Positions 7,942-16,129 of a DNA stretch of 44,954 bases are shown one piece after another. This DNA is from an uncultured Paracoccaceae bacterium. GTDB lineage: Bacteria; Pseudomonadota; Alphaproteobacteria; Rhizobiales; Rhizobiaceae. The position numbers were made by a program, and so were the translations under genes. The notes under the pieces were generated by a model, which searched no databases, was not told the DNA's origin, and worked only from the letters and a program-made list of their open reading frames with translations. The stretch is from NCBI GenBank assembly GCA_937873685.1, contig CALMYO010000041.1, positions 1 to 44,954 of the forward strand, written 5' to 3'. Each line of letters opens with the position of its first letter. Position 1 is the first letter of the stretch.

Positions 7942-9675
7942 TCAGAAGATGTCCGGTTCGGGTACAGGCTTGCCGAACTCGGTGCGCAGGAAGTCGAAAT
8001 CGCAGCCCTTGTCGGCCTGCTCGATGTGCCGCGCGAACATCCAGCCGTAGCCGCGTTCGTACCGTGGCGCGGGCTGCGTCCATTGCGCGCGGCGGCGCGC
8101 CAGTTCGTCGCCGGACAATCGCACGTCGAGCCGGCGGTTGGGCACGTCGAGTTCGATAATGTCGCCGCTTTCGATCAGCGCTAGCGGCCCGCCGATGAAG
8201 GCTTCGGGCGCGACATGCAGGATGCAGGCGCCATAGCTGGTGCCGGACATGCGCGCGTCGGAAAGGCGAACCATGTCGCGATGGCCCTGTTTCAAAAGCG
8301 CCTGGGGCATCGGAATCATGCCCCATTCGGGCATGCCAGGCCCACCCTGCGGGCCGGCGTTGCGAAGCACCAGCACATTGTCCGGCGTCATCGGATAATC
8401 GGGATCGTTGATGATCGCCTTCAGTTGCGGATAGCTGTCGGCGACAATCGCCGGTCCCGCATGCTTCTGGAATTTCGGGTCCATCGCCGCCGGCTTGATC
8501 ACCGCACCGTCAGGGGCGAGATTGCCGCGCAGCACGGCAAGCGATCCCTCGTGATAGACCGGGTTGGAAAGCGGGCGGATCACGTCGGAATTGTAGTTGC
8601 GCGCGCCCCCGATACATTCGCCAAGCGTTTGCCCGGTGACGGTGGTGACGGAGAGATCGAGCTTGTCGCCAAGTTCCTGCATCAGCGCCGGCATGCCGCC
8701 GGCATAGAAGAAATCCTCCATCAGGTACCCTTTTCCAGAGGGGCGGATGTTGGCGATTACCGGCGTGGTGCGGCCTATCGCGTCAAGATTGTCGAGCGTA
8801 AGCGCAATGCCGGCGCGCCGCGCCATGGCGATGAGGTGGATGATGGCGTTGGTGGAGCAGCCCGTCGCCATGGCGACGGTAACGGCGTTGCGCGTCGCTG
8901 CCTCGGTGACAATTCTGTCCGGCGTCAGATCCTCCCACACCATCTCGACGATGCGCCGCCCGCAGGCGACCGCCATGCGCTTGTGGCCGGAGTCGGGTGC
9001 GGGAATCGACGATGCGCCGGGCAGGGTGAGGCCGAACCCCTCGGCGATGCCCATCATGGTGGAGGCGGTGCCCATCGTCATGCAGGTGCCGTAGGATCGG
9101 GCGATGCCGCCCTGCACCCCTACCCACTGCGCCTTGTCGATGGCGCCGGCGCGCCGCTCGTCCCAATACTTCCACACATCCGTGCCGGAACCGAGTTTCT
9201 CGCCGGCGTAGTTGCCGCGCAGCATCGCGCCGGCGGGCAGGAAGATGAAGGGCAGGCCCATCGACAGCGCGCCCATGATCAGTGCCGGGGTGGACTTGTC
9301 GCAACCGCCCATCAAAACCGCGCCGTCGACCGGGTGAGAGCGCAGCGTCTCCTCCACCTCCATCGCGCCCATGTTGCGATACAGCATCGATGTGGGTTTC
9401 AGGAACTGTTCGGAAAAATCGTGAACGGGCAGTTCCGCCGGCATGCCGCCCGCTTGCAGAATGCCCTTCTTCACGAATTCCGCACGGTCGCGCAGATGGT
9501 GGTGGCAGGGCGAAAGGTCCGACCAGGTGTTGATGATGGCAATGACCGGCTTGCCGCTCCAGTCCTCTTCTGAAAGGCCCATCTGCATGGCGCGCGAGCG
9601 ATGGCCCATGGAACGCAAGTCGTCGGGCGCAAACCAGCGGGCGGAACGCAGATCCTGCGGGCTCTTTCTTCGCAT
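7942..9675 (-). CDS. IlvD/EDD family dehydratase, probably sugar-acid (L-arabonate/xylonate-type) dehydratase
   Basis: A 577-residue iron-sulfur dehydratase. The three conserved cysteines are in NTWSDLSPC (C57), MGGCDKSTPA and SYGTCMTMGTAST, and the C-terminal LSDARMSGTSYG motif is present. The opening LRSARWFAPDD and overall length match the sugar-acid branch (arabonate, xylonate, gluconate-like) better than the housekeeping dihydroxy-acid dehydratase of branched-chain synthesis; this is inference and the product name in databases may simply be IlvD. ATG 9675 has AGGACAGG upstream at good spacing; ATG 9696 in the same frame is also possible. It is divergent from the amidase at 9923, and no other sugar-acid pathway gene adjoins it. 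Confidence 0.85.
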   Translation of the reverse strand: MRRKSPQDLRSARWFAPDDLRSMGHRSRAMQMGLSEEDWSGKPVIAIINTWSDLSPCHHHLRDRAEFVKKGILQAGGMPAELPVHDFSEQFLKPTSMLYRNMGAMEVEETLRSHPVDGAVLMGGCDKSTPALIMGALSMGLPFIFLPAGAMLRGNYAGEKLGSGTDVWKYWDERRAGAIDKAQWVGVQGGIARSYGTCMTMGTASTMMGIAEGFGLTLPGASSIPAPDSGHKRMAVACGRRIVEMVWEDLTPDRIVTEAATRNAVTVAMATGCSTNAIIHLIAMARRAGIALTLDNLDAIGRTTPVIANIRPSGKGYLMEDFFYAGGMPALMQELGDKLDLSVTTVTGQTLGECIGGARNYNSDVIRPLSNPVYHEGSLAVLRGNLAPDGAVIKPAAMDPKFQKHAGPAIVADSYPQLKAIINDPDYPMTPDNVLVLRNAGPQGGPGMPEWGMIPMPQALLKQGHRDMVRLSDARMSGTSYGACILHVAPEAFIGGPLALIESGDIIELDVPNRRLDVRLSGDELARRRAQWTQPAPRYERGYGWMFARHIEQADKGCDFDFLRTEFGKPVPEPDIF

Positions 9676-9922
9676 GACGTCACCTGTCCTGACCATGGGT
9701 TCTCTTCATGGAACAGAATGCCTCTGCCTGCCGCCGTCAATAGTCGCCAGCGCAAATCGGGTCGCTGCGGACCGCTGGTGCGCTGTCTGCCGCCGTCGAT
9801 TGCACGACAATCGCGCGCCGGGCTATGGCTACGGAAGCCGGGCAGCCGCGAGGCGGTGCGTTGCGCGAAACCGGCCTTGGCCGGTTGGCCGGCTGTAACG
9901 GGAACAGGAGAAGGGGTCGGGC

Positions 9923-10804
9923 ATGCGCGAGGTGACCGTTGCCGCCACACAAATGGCCTGTGTCGACGATGAAAACGCCAATATCGCCGCCGCCGAGCGG
10001 CTGGTGCGCAAGGCCGCGACGCAAGGCGCGAACATCGTTCTTTTGCAGGAACTGTTTGAAGGCCCGTATTTTTGCCAGGATGAGGATCCGCGGCACTTCG
10101 CGCGCGCCCGGCCGGTCGACGATCACCCGGTCATTCGCCATTTCCAGGCGCTGGCGCGCGAACTTCGCGTCGTGCTGCCGGTGTCATTCTACGAACGCTC
10201 GGGAAGCGCCCGGTTCAATTCCGTCGCCATCGTCGATGCCGATGGCGCCGTGCTCGGCGTCTATCGCAAGAGCCATATCCCGCACGGGGCAGGGTATCAG
10301 GAGAAATACTACTTCTCGCCCGGCGACACCGGATTTCGCGTATGGGAAACCGCGTTCGGCCGGATCGGCGTCGGCATCTGCTGGGACCAGTGGTTTCCCG
10401 AATGCGCCCGCGCCATGGCGTTGCAGGGCGCTGAAATCCTGTTCTATCCGACCGCGATCGGCTCGGAAATCGGCGCAAGCGACTGGGATTCCGCCGCCCA
10501 TTGGCAACGGGTCCAGCAGGGCCATGCCGGCGCCAACATCCTGCCGGTGGTCGCCTCGAACCGCATCGGCGTCGAGAAGGGGTTGAAGGGTACCGAACTT
10601 ACCTTCTACGGCTCTTCCTTCATTACCGATCCCTTCGGCGAAAAGGTCGCCGAGGCGGACCGCGCCAGCGAAACCGTGCTGACGCAAACCTTCGACCTCG
10701 ACGAAATCGCCCGCAAGCGGGATTACTGGTGTGTGTTCCGCGACCGGCGGCCGGACCTTTACGGCCCGCTGCTCACCCTCGATGGCCGCCACCGCGCGGG
10801 GTGA
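9923..10804 (+). CDS. aguB: N-carbamoylputrescine amidase
   Basis: A 293-residue nitrilase-superfamily enzyme that hydrolyses N-carbamoylputrescine to putrescine, ammonia and CO2 in the agmatine route of polyamine synthesis. The catalytic triad is visible: E43 in LLQELFEGPYF, K116 in YRKSHIPHG and C153 in GICWDQWFPE. The residues around the Cys and the EKYYFSPGDTGF segment match the AguB family closely, not general nitrilases. GGAGAAGGGG precedes the ATG. The usual partner, agmatine deiminase (aguA), is not adjacent. The gene converges on an OmpA-domain gene with only 22 bp between stops. Confidence 0.92.
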   Translation: MREVTVAATQMACVDDENANIAAAERLVRKAATQGANIVLLQELFEGPYFCQDEDPRHFARARPVDDHPVIRHFQALARELRVVLPVSFYERSGSARFNSVAIVDADGAVLGVYRKSHIPHGAGYQEKYYFSPGDTGFRVWETAFGRIGVGICWDQWFPECARAMALQGAEILFYPTAIGSEIGASDWDSAAHWQRVQQGHAGANILPVVASNRIGVEKGLKGTELTFYGSSFITDPFGEKVAEADRASETVLTQTFDLDEIARKRDYWCVFRDRRPDLYGPLLTLDGRHRAG

Positions 10805-10826
10805 CGGCCTGTTTGTCGATGGCAAG

Positions 10827-11483
10827 CTACCGCACAAACCCGGTGATCCGGCGGATCGTCACGCGGCGGTTGCGCCATTCCTCGTAGGGCACCGGCACCA
10901 GCAGGAAGTCCTCGCCGTAGCCGACGGTCTCCAGCGTGTAGCCGGGCAGGCCGAACTCGCGCACCAGCACCCGCTTCAGCGAGGCCGCGCGCCGCTCCGA
11001 CAGGATCTGGTTGGAGTAGCGCGAACCGACCGCGTCGGTGTGGCCTTCGATCAGGATGCGCTCGACGCGTCGCGACAGGACGATCGGACGAAGAGCCAGC
11101 GCGATCTGCTCGACCTTGCGGTACTGCGAGTAGGGGATTTCGGCCGAGCCGAAGGCGAAGTTGATCGCCTGGATGTCGATCGACGGTGCGCGGCGGCGCA
11201 GTTCCGGCTGGCGCTTGATTTCCTGGATCGTCACGCGCTCGCGCGGCGGCAAAGCCTTGACGCCGTTGCCGGTCTCAAGCCGGCGGCGGATCGTTTCGGC
11301 GGACGGGGCCTCGCGGCTGGCGCCTGCGGCAGATGGGTTTTCCTCGGGAAGCTGTTCGATTGTTTCGCCCGGCTTCGGCTTGCGCCAGAAGCCCGGCCGG
11401 GACTCCTGCGCCTGCGCGGCGCCAAACAGCGTGGAGGCGGCGGTTGCGCCAAGGGCGAGGACGAAAGCGCGGCGGTCGATCAT
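10827..11483 (-). CDS. OmpA-domain periplasmic/envelope protein
   Basis: A 218-residue protein with an N-terminal export signal followed by a Pro-rich linker and a C-terminal OmpA-like peptidoglycan-binding domain (INFAFGSAEI, ILIEGHTDAVGS with the key Asp, and NRRVTI with the key Arg). The signal MIDRRAFVLALGATAAS has twin arginines followed by a hydrophobic stretch and ends GAAQAQ, so Tat export is possible. I chose ATG 11483 because AGGA lies seven bases before it; ATG 11489, two codons earlier, is too close to that site. No beta-barrel precedes the domain, so it is probably soluble or peptidoglycan-tethered. Confidence 0.85.
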   Translation of the reverse strand: MIDRRAFVLALGATAASTLFGAAQAQESRPGFWRKPKPGETIEQLPEENPSAAGASREAPSAETIRRRLETGNGVKALPPRERVTIQEIKRQPELRRRAPSIDIQAINFAFGSAEIPYSQYRKVEQIALALRPIVLSRRVERILIEGHTDAVGSRYSNQILSERRAASLKRVLVREFGLPGYTLETVGYGEDFLLVPVPYEEWRNRRVTIRRITGFVR

Positions 11484-11611
11484 GGTCATGTCCTTTCGGT
11501 TCGCGTCATCCGACGGTTGGCGGGGAAATACAGCTTCCAGCCTGAAGCGGGCATGAACGACGAGTTCATGTAACAGTTGGCGGCAATTTCGGCGCTTTGG
11601 CGGCGCGCACG

Positions 11612-12700
11612 TCAGTTGCCGCGCAGGCGCTTTCCCTCTGCGTCGAAAGCGTGGATGTCGGCTGCATCGTAGGCGAGCGCGATTTCCTCGCCGCGGGCGA
11701 TCGCCGGCTGGCCGGGAAGCACGGCAAGTATGCGCTGGCCACCCTTTGTCTGGGCATGCACTACGGTCTCCGCGCCGAGTTGTTCGGCGAGCGTCACCGT
11801 GACCTCGATCGCCGCCTCATGGCCGCGCGCCAGTTTCAGGTGCTGGGGGCGGATGCCGAGCGTGACGGAAGCGCCGGGCAACACAGCGCCGCCTTCGGCG
11901 TCGATCGACACCCGCCCGCCATCCAGCCACGAGCAGGCAAGCCCGTCGGCGGCGACGCCGGTCACGGTGGCGGGGATCAGGTTCATCGACGGTGCGCCGA
12001 TGAAGCCGGCGACGAACAGGTTCGCCGGCCTGTTGTAGAGATTGAGCGGCGTGTCGACCTGCTCGATTCGTCCCGCACGCAGCACGACGATACGATTGGC
12101 GAGCGTCATCGCCTCCACCTGGTCGTGCGTCACGTAGATCATCGTCGTCTTCAGCCGCCCGTGCAGCGCGGCGAGTTCCGCCCGCATCGAGACACGCAGT
12201 TCCGCATCGAGGTTCGACAGCGGTTCGTCGAGCAGGAAGGCTGTCGGGTTGCGCACGATCGCCCGGCCGATCGCCACGCGCTGGCGCTGCCCGCCAGACA
12301 GCTGGCCGGGGCGGCGCTCAAGCAGTGCGCCAATTTCCAGCATGCGCGAGGCCTCGGCGATGCGCGCCTCGATTTCCGGGCGCGGAAGATGAGCGTTCTC
12401 CAGCCCGAAAGCCATGTTCTGGCGCACCGTCATGTGTGGATAGAGCGCATAGGACTGGAACACCATCGCAAGCCCGCGATCGGCGGCGGCGACGCGCGTG
12501 ACGTCGCGGCCATCGATCTCGATCCGGCCGCCGGTCGGCTGGTCCAGCCCGGCGATCAGCCGAAGCAGGGTGGACTTGCCGCAACCCGACGGGCCGACGA
12601 ATACCACCAGCTCGCCGGCGGTGATGTCGAGGTCGATGCCCTTTAGCACATGAACCGCGCCAAAGGATTTCTCGATGCCGGTCAGCGTGATGCGTCCCAC
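11612..12700 (-). CDS. ugpC: Sugar ABC transporter ATP-binding protein, UgpC/MalK family
   Basis: A 362-residue ATPase of the MalK/UgpC/MsmK group that powers a carbohydrate importer from the cytoplasmic side. Walker A GPSGCGKST, Q-loop VFQSYALYPHMTV, signature LSGGQRQRVAIGRA, Walker B FLLDEPLSNLD and the switch His (YVTHDQ) are all intact. The C-terminal third is the TOBE-type regulatory domain (FIGAPSMNLIPA, LGIRPQHLKL). The start is GTG 12700, ten bases after the permease stop, with a GGGGGAG site. It is the last gene of a five-gene leftward operon. The symbol follows family usage and does not imply glycerol phosphate as substrate. Confidence 0.92.
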   Translation of the reverse strand: MGRITLTGIEKSFGAVHVLKGIDLDITAGELVVFVGPSGCGKSTLLRLIAGLDQPTGGRIEIDGRDVTRVAAADRGLAMVFQSYALYPHMTVRQNMAFGLENAHLPRPEIEARIAEASRMLEIGALLERRPGQLSGGQRQRVAIGRAIVRNPTAFLLDEPLSNLDAELRVSMRAELAALHGRLKTTMIYVTHDQVEAMTLANRIVVLRAGRIEQVDTPLNLYNRPANLFVAGFIGAPSMNLIPATVTGVAADGLACSWLDGGRVSIDAEGGAVLPGASVTLGIRPQHLKLARGHEAAIEVTVTLAEQLGAETVVHAQTKGGQRILAVLPGQPAIARGEEIALAYDAADIHAFDAEGKRLRGN

Positions 12701-12710
12701 CTGCTCCCCC

Positions 12711-13763
12711 TCATTTCAGCCCGGTTCCGGCAATGCCGGCTGTGATGAATCGCTGCAGGAACACGAACACCAGCACCACCGGGATCATCGTCACCACGGT
12801 CATGGCCAGAATGAAATGCCACTGCACGTTCAGTTCGCCGGCATAGGTGTTGAGGCCGACCTGCAGCGTGTAGAGTTCCTTGCGCGACAGCACGATCAGC
12901 GGCCACAGGAAATCGTTCCAGCGCCACACCACCGAGAAGATGGCGAGCACGGCAAGCGCCGGCGCGGTGAGCGGCAGCACGATGCGCCAGTAGATCTGCC
13001 ACTCCGACGCCCGGTCCATCCGCGCCGCGTCCAGCAGTTCGTCGGGAATGGTCAGCATGTACTGGCGCAGCATGAACACGCCGGTTGGCGTCGCCACGGT
13101 CGGCAGGATGACGCCCCACAGCGAATTGAACAGCCCCACTGCGTTGATGACCGAATAGAGCGGGACGAGAATGACCGACAACGGCACCATCAATGTCGCC
13201 AGGATCAACAACATCACCATGTTGCGGCCGCGAAACTGGTATTTCGACAAGGCGAAAGCCGCCATGGAGTTGGTGATGAGCGTGATCAGCGTCGCCATCA
13301 CCGTCACGAAAACCGAGTTCTGCAAGTAGAGCACGAAATCGTTCTTCTGCAGCGGCTCGACGTAGTTTTCGGTCGCAAAGCCGATGTCGCGCGCCGGCTT
13401 GCGGTCGGCGATGTTGACCTTGATCACCTCGTCCGGCTTCGCGGGATCGATCATCTGGGCGACGATGCCGATGCGCCGCTTTTCGGCGAGGATGCGCGTC
13501 TCGCCGTTTTCGAGCGTCACCTCGAACAGCGGCAACGGCTTGTCGAAGCCTTCCACCGGCACAGTGCGCGCCACATAGGGCAGGATCGTCGGCGGGAATT
13601 CGGCAAGTTGCGCCGGCGACTTGAAGGAGGAGCCGACCAGCCATACCGCCGGGCCGAACATCACGATCACGCCCGAGATCAGCCAGAACCAGGTAAAGTA
13701 ATCCGTCCAGTGCCAGCGGTCGCCGCCGCGCCGTCGAAGCAGGAAATCGCTGACGCGGCTCAT
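12711..13763 (-). CDS. Sugar ABC transporter permease, MalG type
   Basis: A 350-residue inner-membrane permease. The coupling (EAA) loop is DELLDAARMDRASEWQIYWR followed by IVLPLTAPAL. Membrane segments are at about residues 25-45 and five more from about residue 155 on. Ordinary MalG-type permeases are about 275-300 residues; the extra length is a roughly 100-residue periplasmic insertion between the first and second membrane segments (about residues 52-152, starting FKSPAQLAEFPPT), perhaps contacting the binding protein or an unusually shaped substrate. The ATG overlaps the stop of the upstream permease by four bases, indicating translational coupling. Confidence 0.92.
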   Translation of the reverse strand: MSRVSDFLLRRRGGDRWHWTDYFTWFWLISGVIVMFGPAVWLVGSSFKSPAQLAEFPPTILPYVARTVPVEGFDKPLPLFEVTLENGETRILAEKRRIGIVAQMIDPAKPDEVIKVNIADRKPARDIGFATENYVEPLQKNDFVLYLQNSVFVTVMATLITLITNSMAAFALSKYQFRGRNMVMLLILATLMVPLSVILVPLYSVINAVGLFNSLWGVILPTVATPTGVFMLRQYMLTIPDELLDAARMDRASEWQIYWRIVLPLTAPALAVLAIFSVVWRWNDFLWPLIVLSRKELYTLQVGLNTYAGELNVQWHFILAMTVVTMIPVVLVFVFLQRFITAGIAGTGLK

Positions 13764-14773
13764 GAGCGCTTGCCCTTCTGCTCGCCGCGCCGCGCCACGC
13801 CAAGCTGAATCAGGGTCAGAACCACCAGCACCGCCCCCATCAGGATCGACGCGGCCGACGCCAGCCCCGGATTGCGCAGCAGCGAGGCAAAGCCCACCTC
13901 GTAGATGTATTGCGTCACGAACAGCGTCGCCGTGCCCGGCCCGCCACCAGTCAGCACATAGACTTCATCGAAGATCTGCACGGCGCGGATCAGCACGAGA
14001 ACGATCACCACCAGCAGGTTCGGCATCAGCAGCGGCAGGGTGATGCGCCAGAACACGCGTGACGGGCGCGTGCCGTCCATTTCGGCGGCCTCGTAGAGAT
14101 CGCGCGGGATCGCCTGCAACCCGGCGAGCAGGATCAGCGCGTAAAAGCCGACATGCGCCCAGATCGACACGCCGATCGCGGCCGTGAAGGCCCATGTCCG
14201 GTCTGTCAGCCACACCGTCGGCTCGATGCCGAACTGGTAAAGGAAGTAGTTGAGCAGGCCTTCGCGCTGCAGGATCCAGCGCCAGATCAACCCGACGACG
14301 ACCGGCGACAGCAGCACGGGAAAGAAGAAGACGGCGCGCCAGAAACTGCGCGCGCGAATGTCGCGGTTGAGGATGAGCGCAGTGACCATCGCCACCACGG
14401 TCATCGCCACCACCTGCAGTACGACGAAAAGCGCGGTGTTGTGCACCGCGACCCAGAACAGGTCGTCGGTGCAAGTGCGGGGATTGGCGTAGTTCTCGCA
14501 GGTCAGCAGCCGCGCATACTGCTCGCCACCGACAAAGCTGCGGTCCGGAAGGAAAAGCGCGGAGCCGCCCGTCATCGAGTAGGCGAAGTTGACGACCAGT
14601 GGCAGCAACACGAACACGCCGAAGATCGCCATGTTCGGAAACAGGAAGAACGCCGCCATGCCGCCGAAGCCGGCGCGGTTCTGCAACGCGCGCAGCGGCT
14701 TGTCGATCAGCGCGGCGAGCCACATGGCCGGCGCCGCAAGCACGGCGCCGACCGATTTCGTCAGGGCAGACAC
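13760..14773 (-). CDS. Sugar ABC transporter permease, MalF type
   Basis: A 337-residue permease with an N-terminal amphipathic stretch, a first membrane segment near residues 38-62 (FFLFPNMAIFGVFVLLPLVV) and five further segments. The EAA coupling loop is IPRDLYEAAEMDGTRPSRVF followed by WRITLPLLMPNL. A periplasmic loop contains two cysteines (LTCENYANPRTCTDD) that could form a disulfide. The start is GTG 14773, 15 bases after the binding-protein stop, with a GGCGGA site. It pairs with the MalG-type permease that overlaps its stop codon to form the channel. Confidence 0.92.
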   Translation of the reverse strand: MSALTKSVGAVLAAPAMWLAALIDKPLRALQNRAGFGGMAAFFLFPNMAIFGVFVLLPLVVNFAYSMTGGSALFLPDRSFVGGEQYARLLTCENYANPRTCTDDLFWVAVHNTALFVVLQVVAMTVVAMVTALILNRDIRARSFWRAVFFFPVLLSPVVVGLIWRWILQREGLLNYFLYQFGIEPTVWLTDRTWAFTAAIGVSIWAHVGFYALILLAGLQAIPRDLYEAAEMDGTRPSRVFWRITLPLLMPNLLVVIVLVLIRAVQIFDEVYVLTGGGPGTATLFVTQYIYEVGFASLLRNPGLASAASILMGAVLVVLTLIQLGVARRGEQKGKRS

Positions 14774-14788
14774 GGACCGGTCCGCCGG

Positions 14789-16051
14789 CTACTTGGCCTG
14801 CGCCACCTGGTCGGCGATGTCCTGGTCCATGCGAGCCCAGGCCTCCTCGAGCTTGAGTTCGCCGGCCATCACCTGGCTTGCGCGGGTCACCAGCGCGCCG
14901 TAATAGGCCGAGGCCCACTTCCATGCCGGAAGCGCGTCGGCGGCCGGCGCGATCTGCGAGGACGCCTGCACGAACTTCTCCAGTGCGCCCTTCACGTTCG
15001 GATCGTCGGTCTGGAAGTTCAGCCCGCCCTTGGCGACCACGCCCTTGTGGGCCGGCAGGAACAGCGTGCGTTCGGTGAACTCCTTCACGATGTCCTCGCG
15101 GGCGAGGTAGTCCATCACCTTGCCGACTTCGGTCGGGTTCTGCGTGTACTTGATGGCGACCATCGCCGCACCGCCCGCCAGACCGGAGCAGGCCGTGGTG
15201 CCACATGGGCTGCCCGTCGCGATCCAGTCGAACGAATCGCCGATCTTGGTCGACAAGTTGGCGATCTGCCAGGAGCCCGAATACAGGAAGGCGATCTGGG
15301 CGTTGATGAAATCGTCGGCGCCGGAGCGATAGGTCGTGCCGGCGGCCGAGACCCAGACTTCCTTGGAATGCTTGCCTTCCGCGGTCCAGTTCACCAGCTT
15401 GGTGACGAAGGCCTTGACGCCGTCGTCAACCGGGGCGGGCATGCCATCAGCGCCGATGTAGTTACCGCCATACGACGCGTTAGGTCCGGAGATGCGGTGG
15501 CCCGAGCGGTCGATCGCAAACGCGGCCGGAAGCTGCTGGCTCGCCTGCACCTTGGCGGCGGCGTCGACCCATTCGTCCCACGTCGCCTTCTCGCCGGGGA
15601 TCTCGACGCCGGCCTGCTCGAACAGCGTCTTGTTGGCGAAGCCGCCGGTCAGCGTCAGCTGCGTCATGAAGCCGGTGATCGCGTCGGACCCGTCCGGGCG
15701 CATCCAGTCGGCCTGCGCGCCGAAATTCGCCTTCCAGTATTCGGGATCGGCAACATGCGGCGTGATGTCGAGCCAGTGCTGCGCCAGCGCCTTCAGGTTG
15801 GTGACGCGGGCGATGTCCGGCCCCTTGCCGGCTTCGAGTTCGATCGGCAGTTGCTCCTGGATCACCTTGTAGGCGACGTTGTCCAGGATAACGTTGATGC
15901 CGGGGTTTTCCTTCATGAAGCGGTTCAGCAGGTCCTGAATGACCTCGCCCTCCACCCCGTCCGAATACCACATCACGCGAACGTCGCCCGCCTGCGCGGT
16001 CGACGCCAGCAGCGCGCCCGCAAGCGCGCCAAGAATTGCCTTGGCCTTCAT
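14789..16051 (-). CDS. Sugar ABC transporter extracellular (periplasmic) substrate-binding protein
   Basis: A 420-residue family 1 solute-binding protein. The signal peptide MKAKAILGALAGALLASTAQA is followed by GDVRVMWYSDGVEGEVIQDL, the usual start of mature sugar-binding proteins, and later INVILDNVAYKVIQEQLPIE and GSWQIANLSTK, the hinge and ligand region. It delivers substrate to the two permeases encoded downstream. The ligand is not readable from sequence; the large carbohydrate-active-looking gene upstream suggests an oligosaccharide. GGAGGAGAATGAC precedes the ATG. Confidence 0.93.
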   Translation of the reverse strand: MKAKAILGALAGALLASTAQAGDVRVMWYSDGVEGEVIQDLLNRFMKENPGINVILDNVAYKVIQEQLPIELEAGKGPDIARVTNLKALAQHWLDITPHVADPEYWKANFGAQADWMRPDGSDAITGFMTQLTLTGGFANKTLFEQAGVEIPGEKATWDEWVDAAAKVQASQQLPAAFAIDRSGHRISGPNASYGGNYIGADGMPAPVDDGVKAFVTKLVNWTAEGKHSKEVWVSAAGTTYRSGADDFINAQIAFLYSGSWQIANLSTKIGDSFDWIATGSPCGTTACSGLAGGAAMVAIKYTQNPTEVGKVMDYLAREDIVKEFTERTLFLPAHKGVVAKGGLNFQTDDPNVKGALEKFVQASSQIAPAADALPAWKWASAYYGALVTRASQVMAGELKLEEAWARMDQDIADQVAQAK

Positions 16052-16129
16052 GTCATTCTCCTCCGGTTGTCCTCCTCCATGGCGCGCTTTGCGCCATGGT
16101 TGGAGGCGACTTTTTCACGGAACGGTTTT

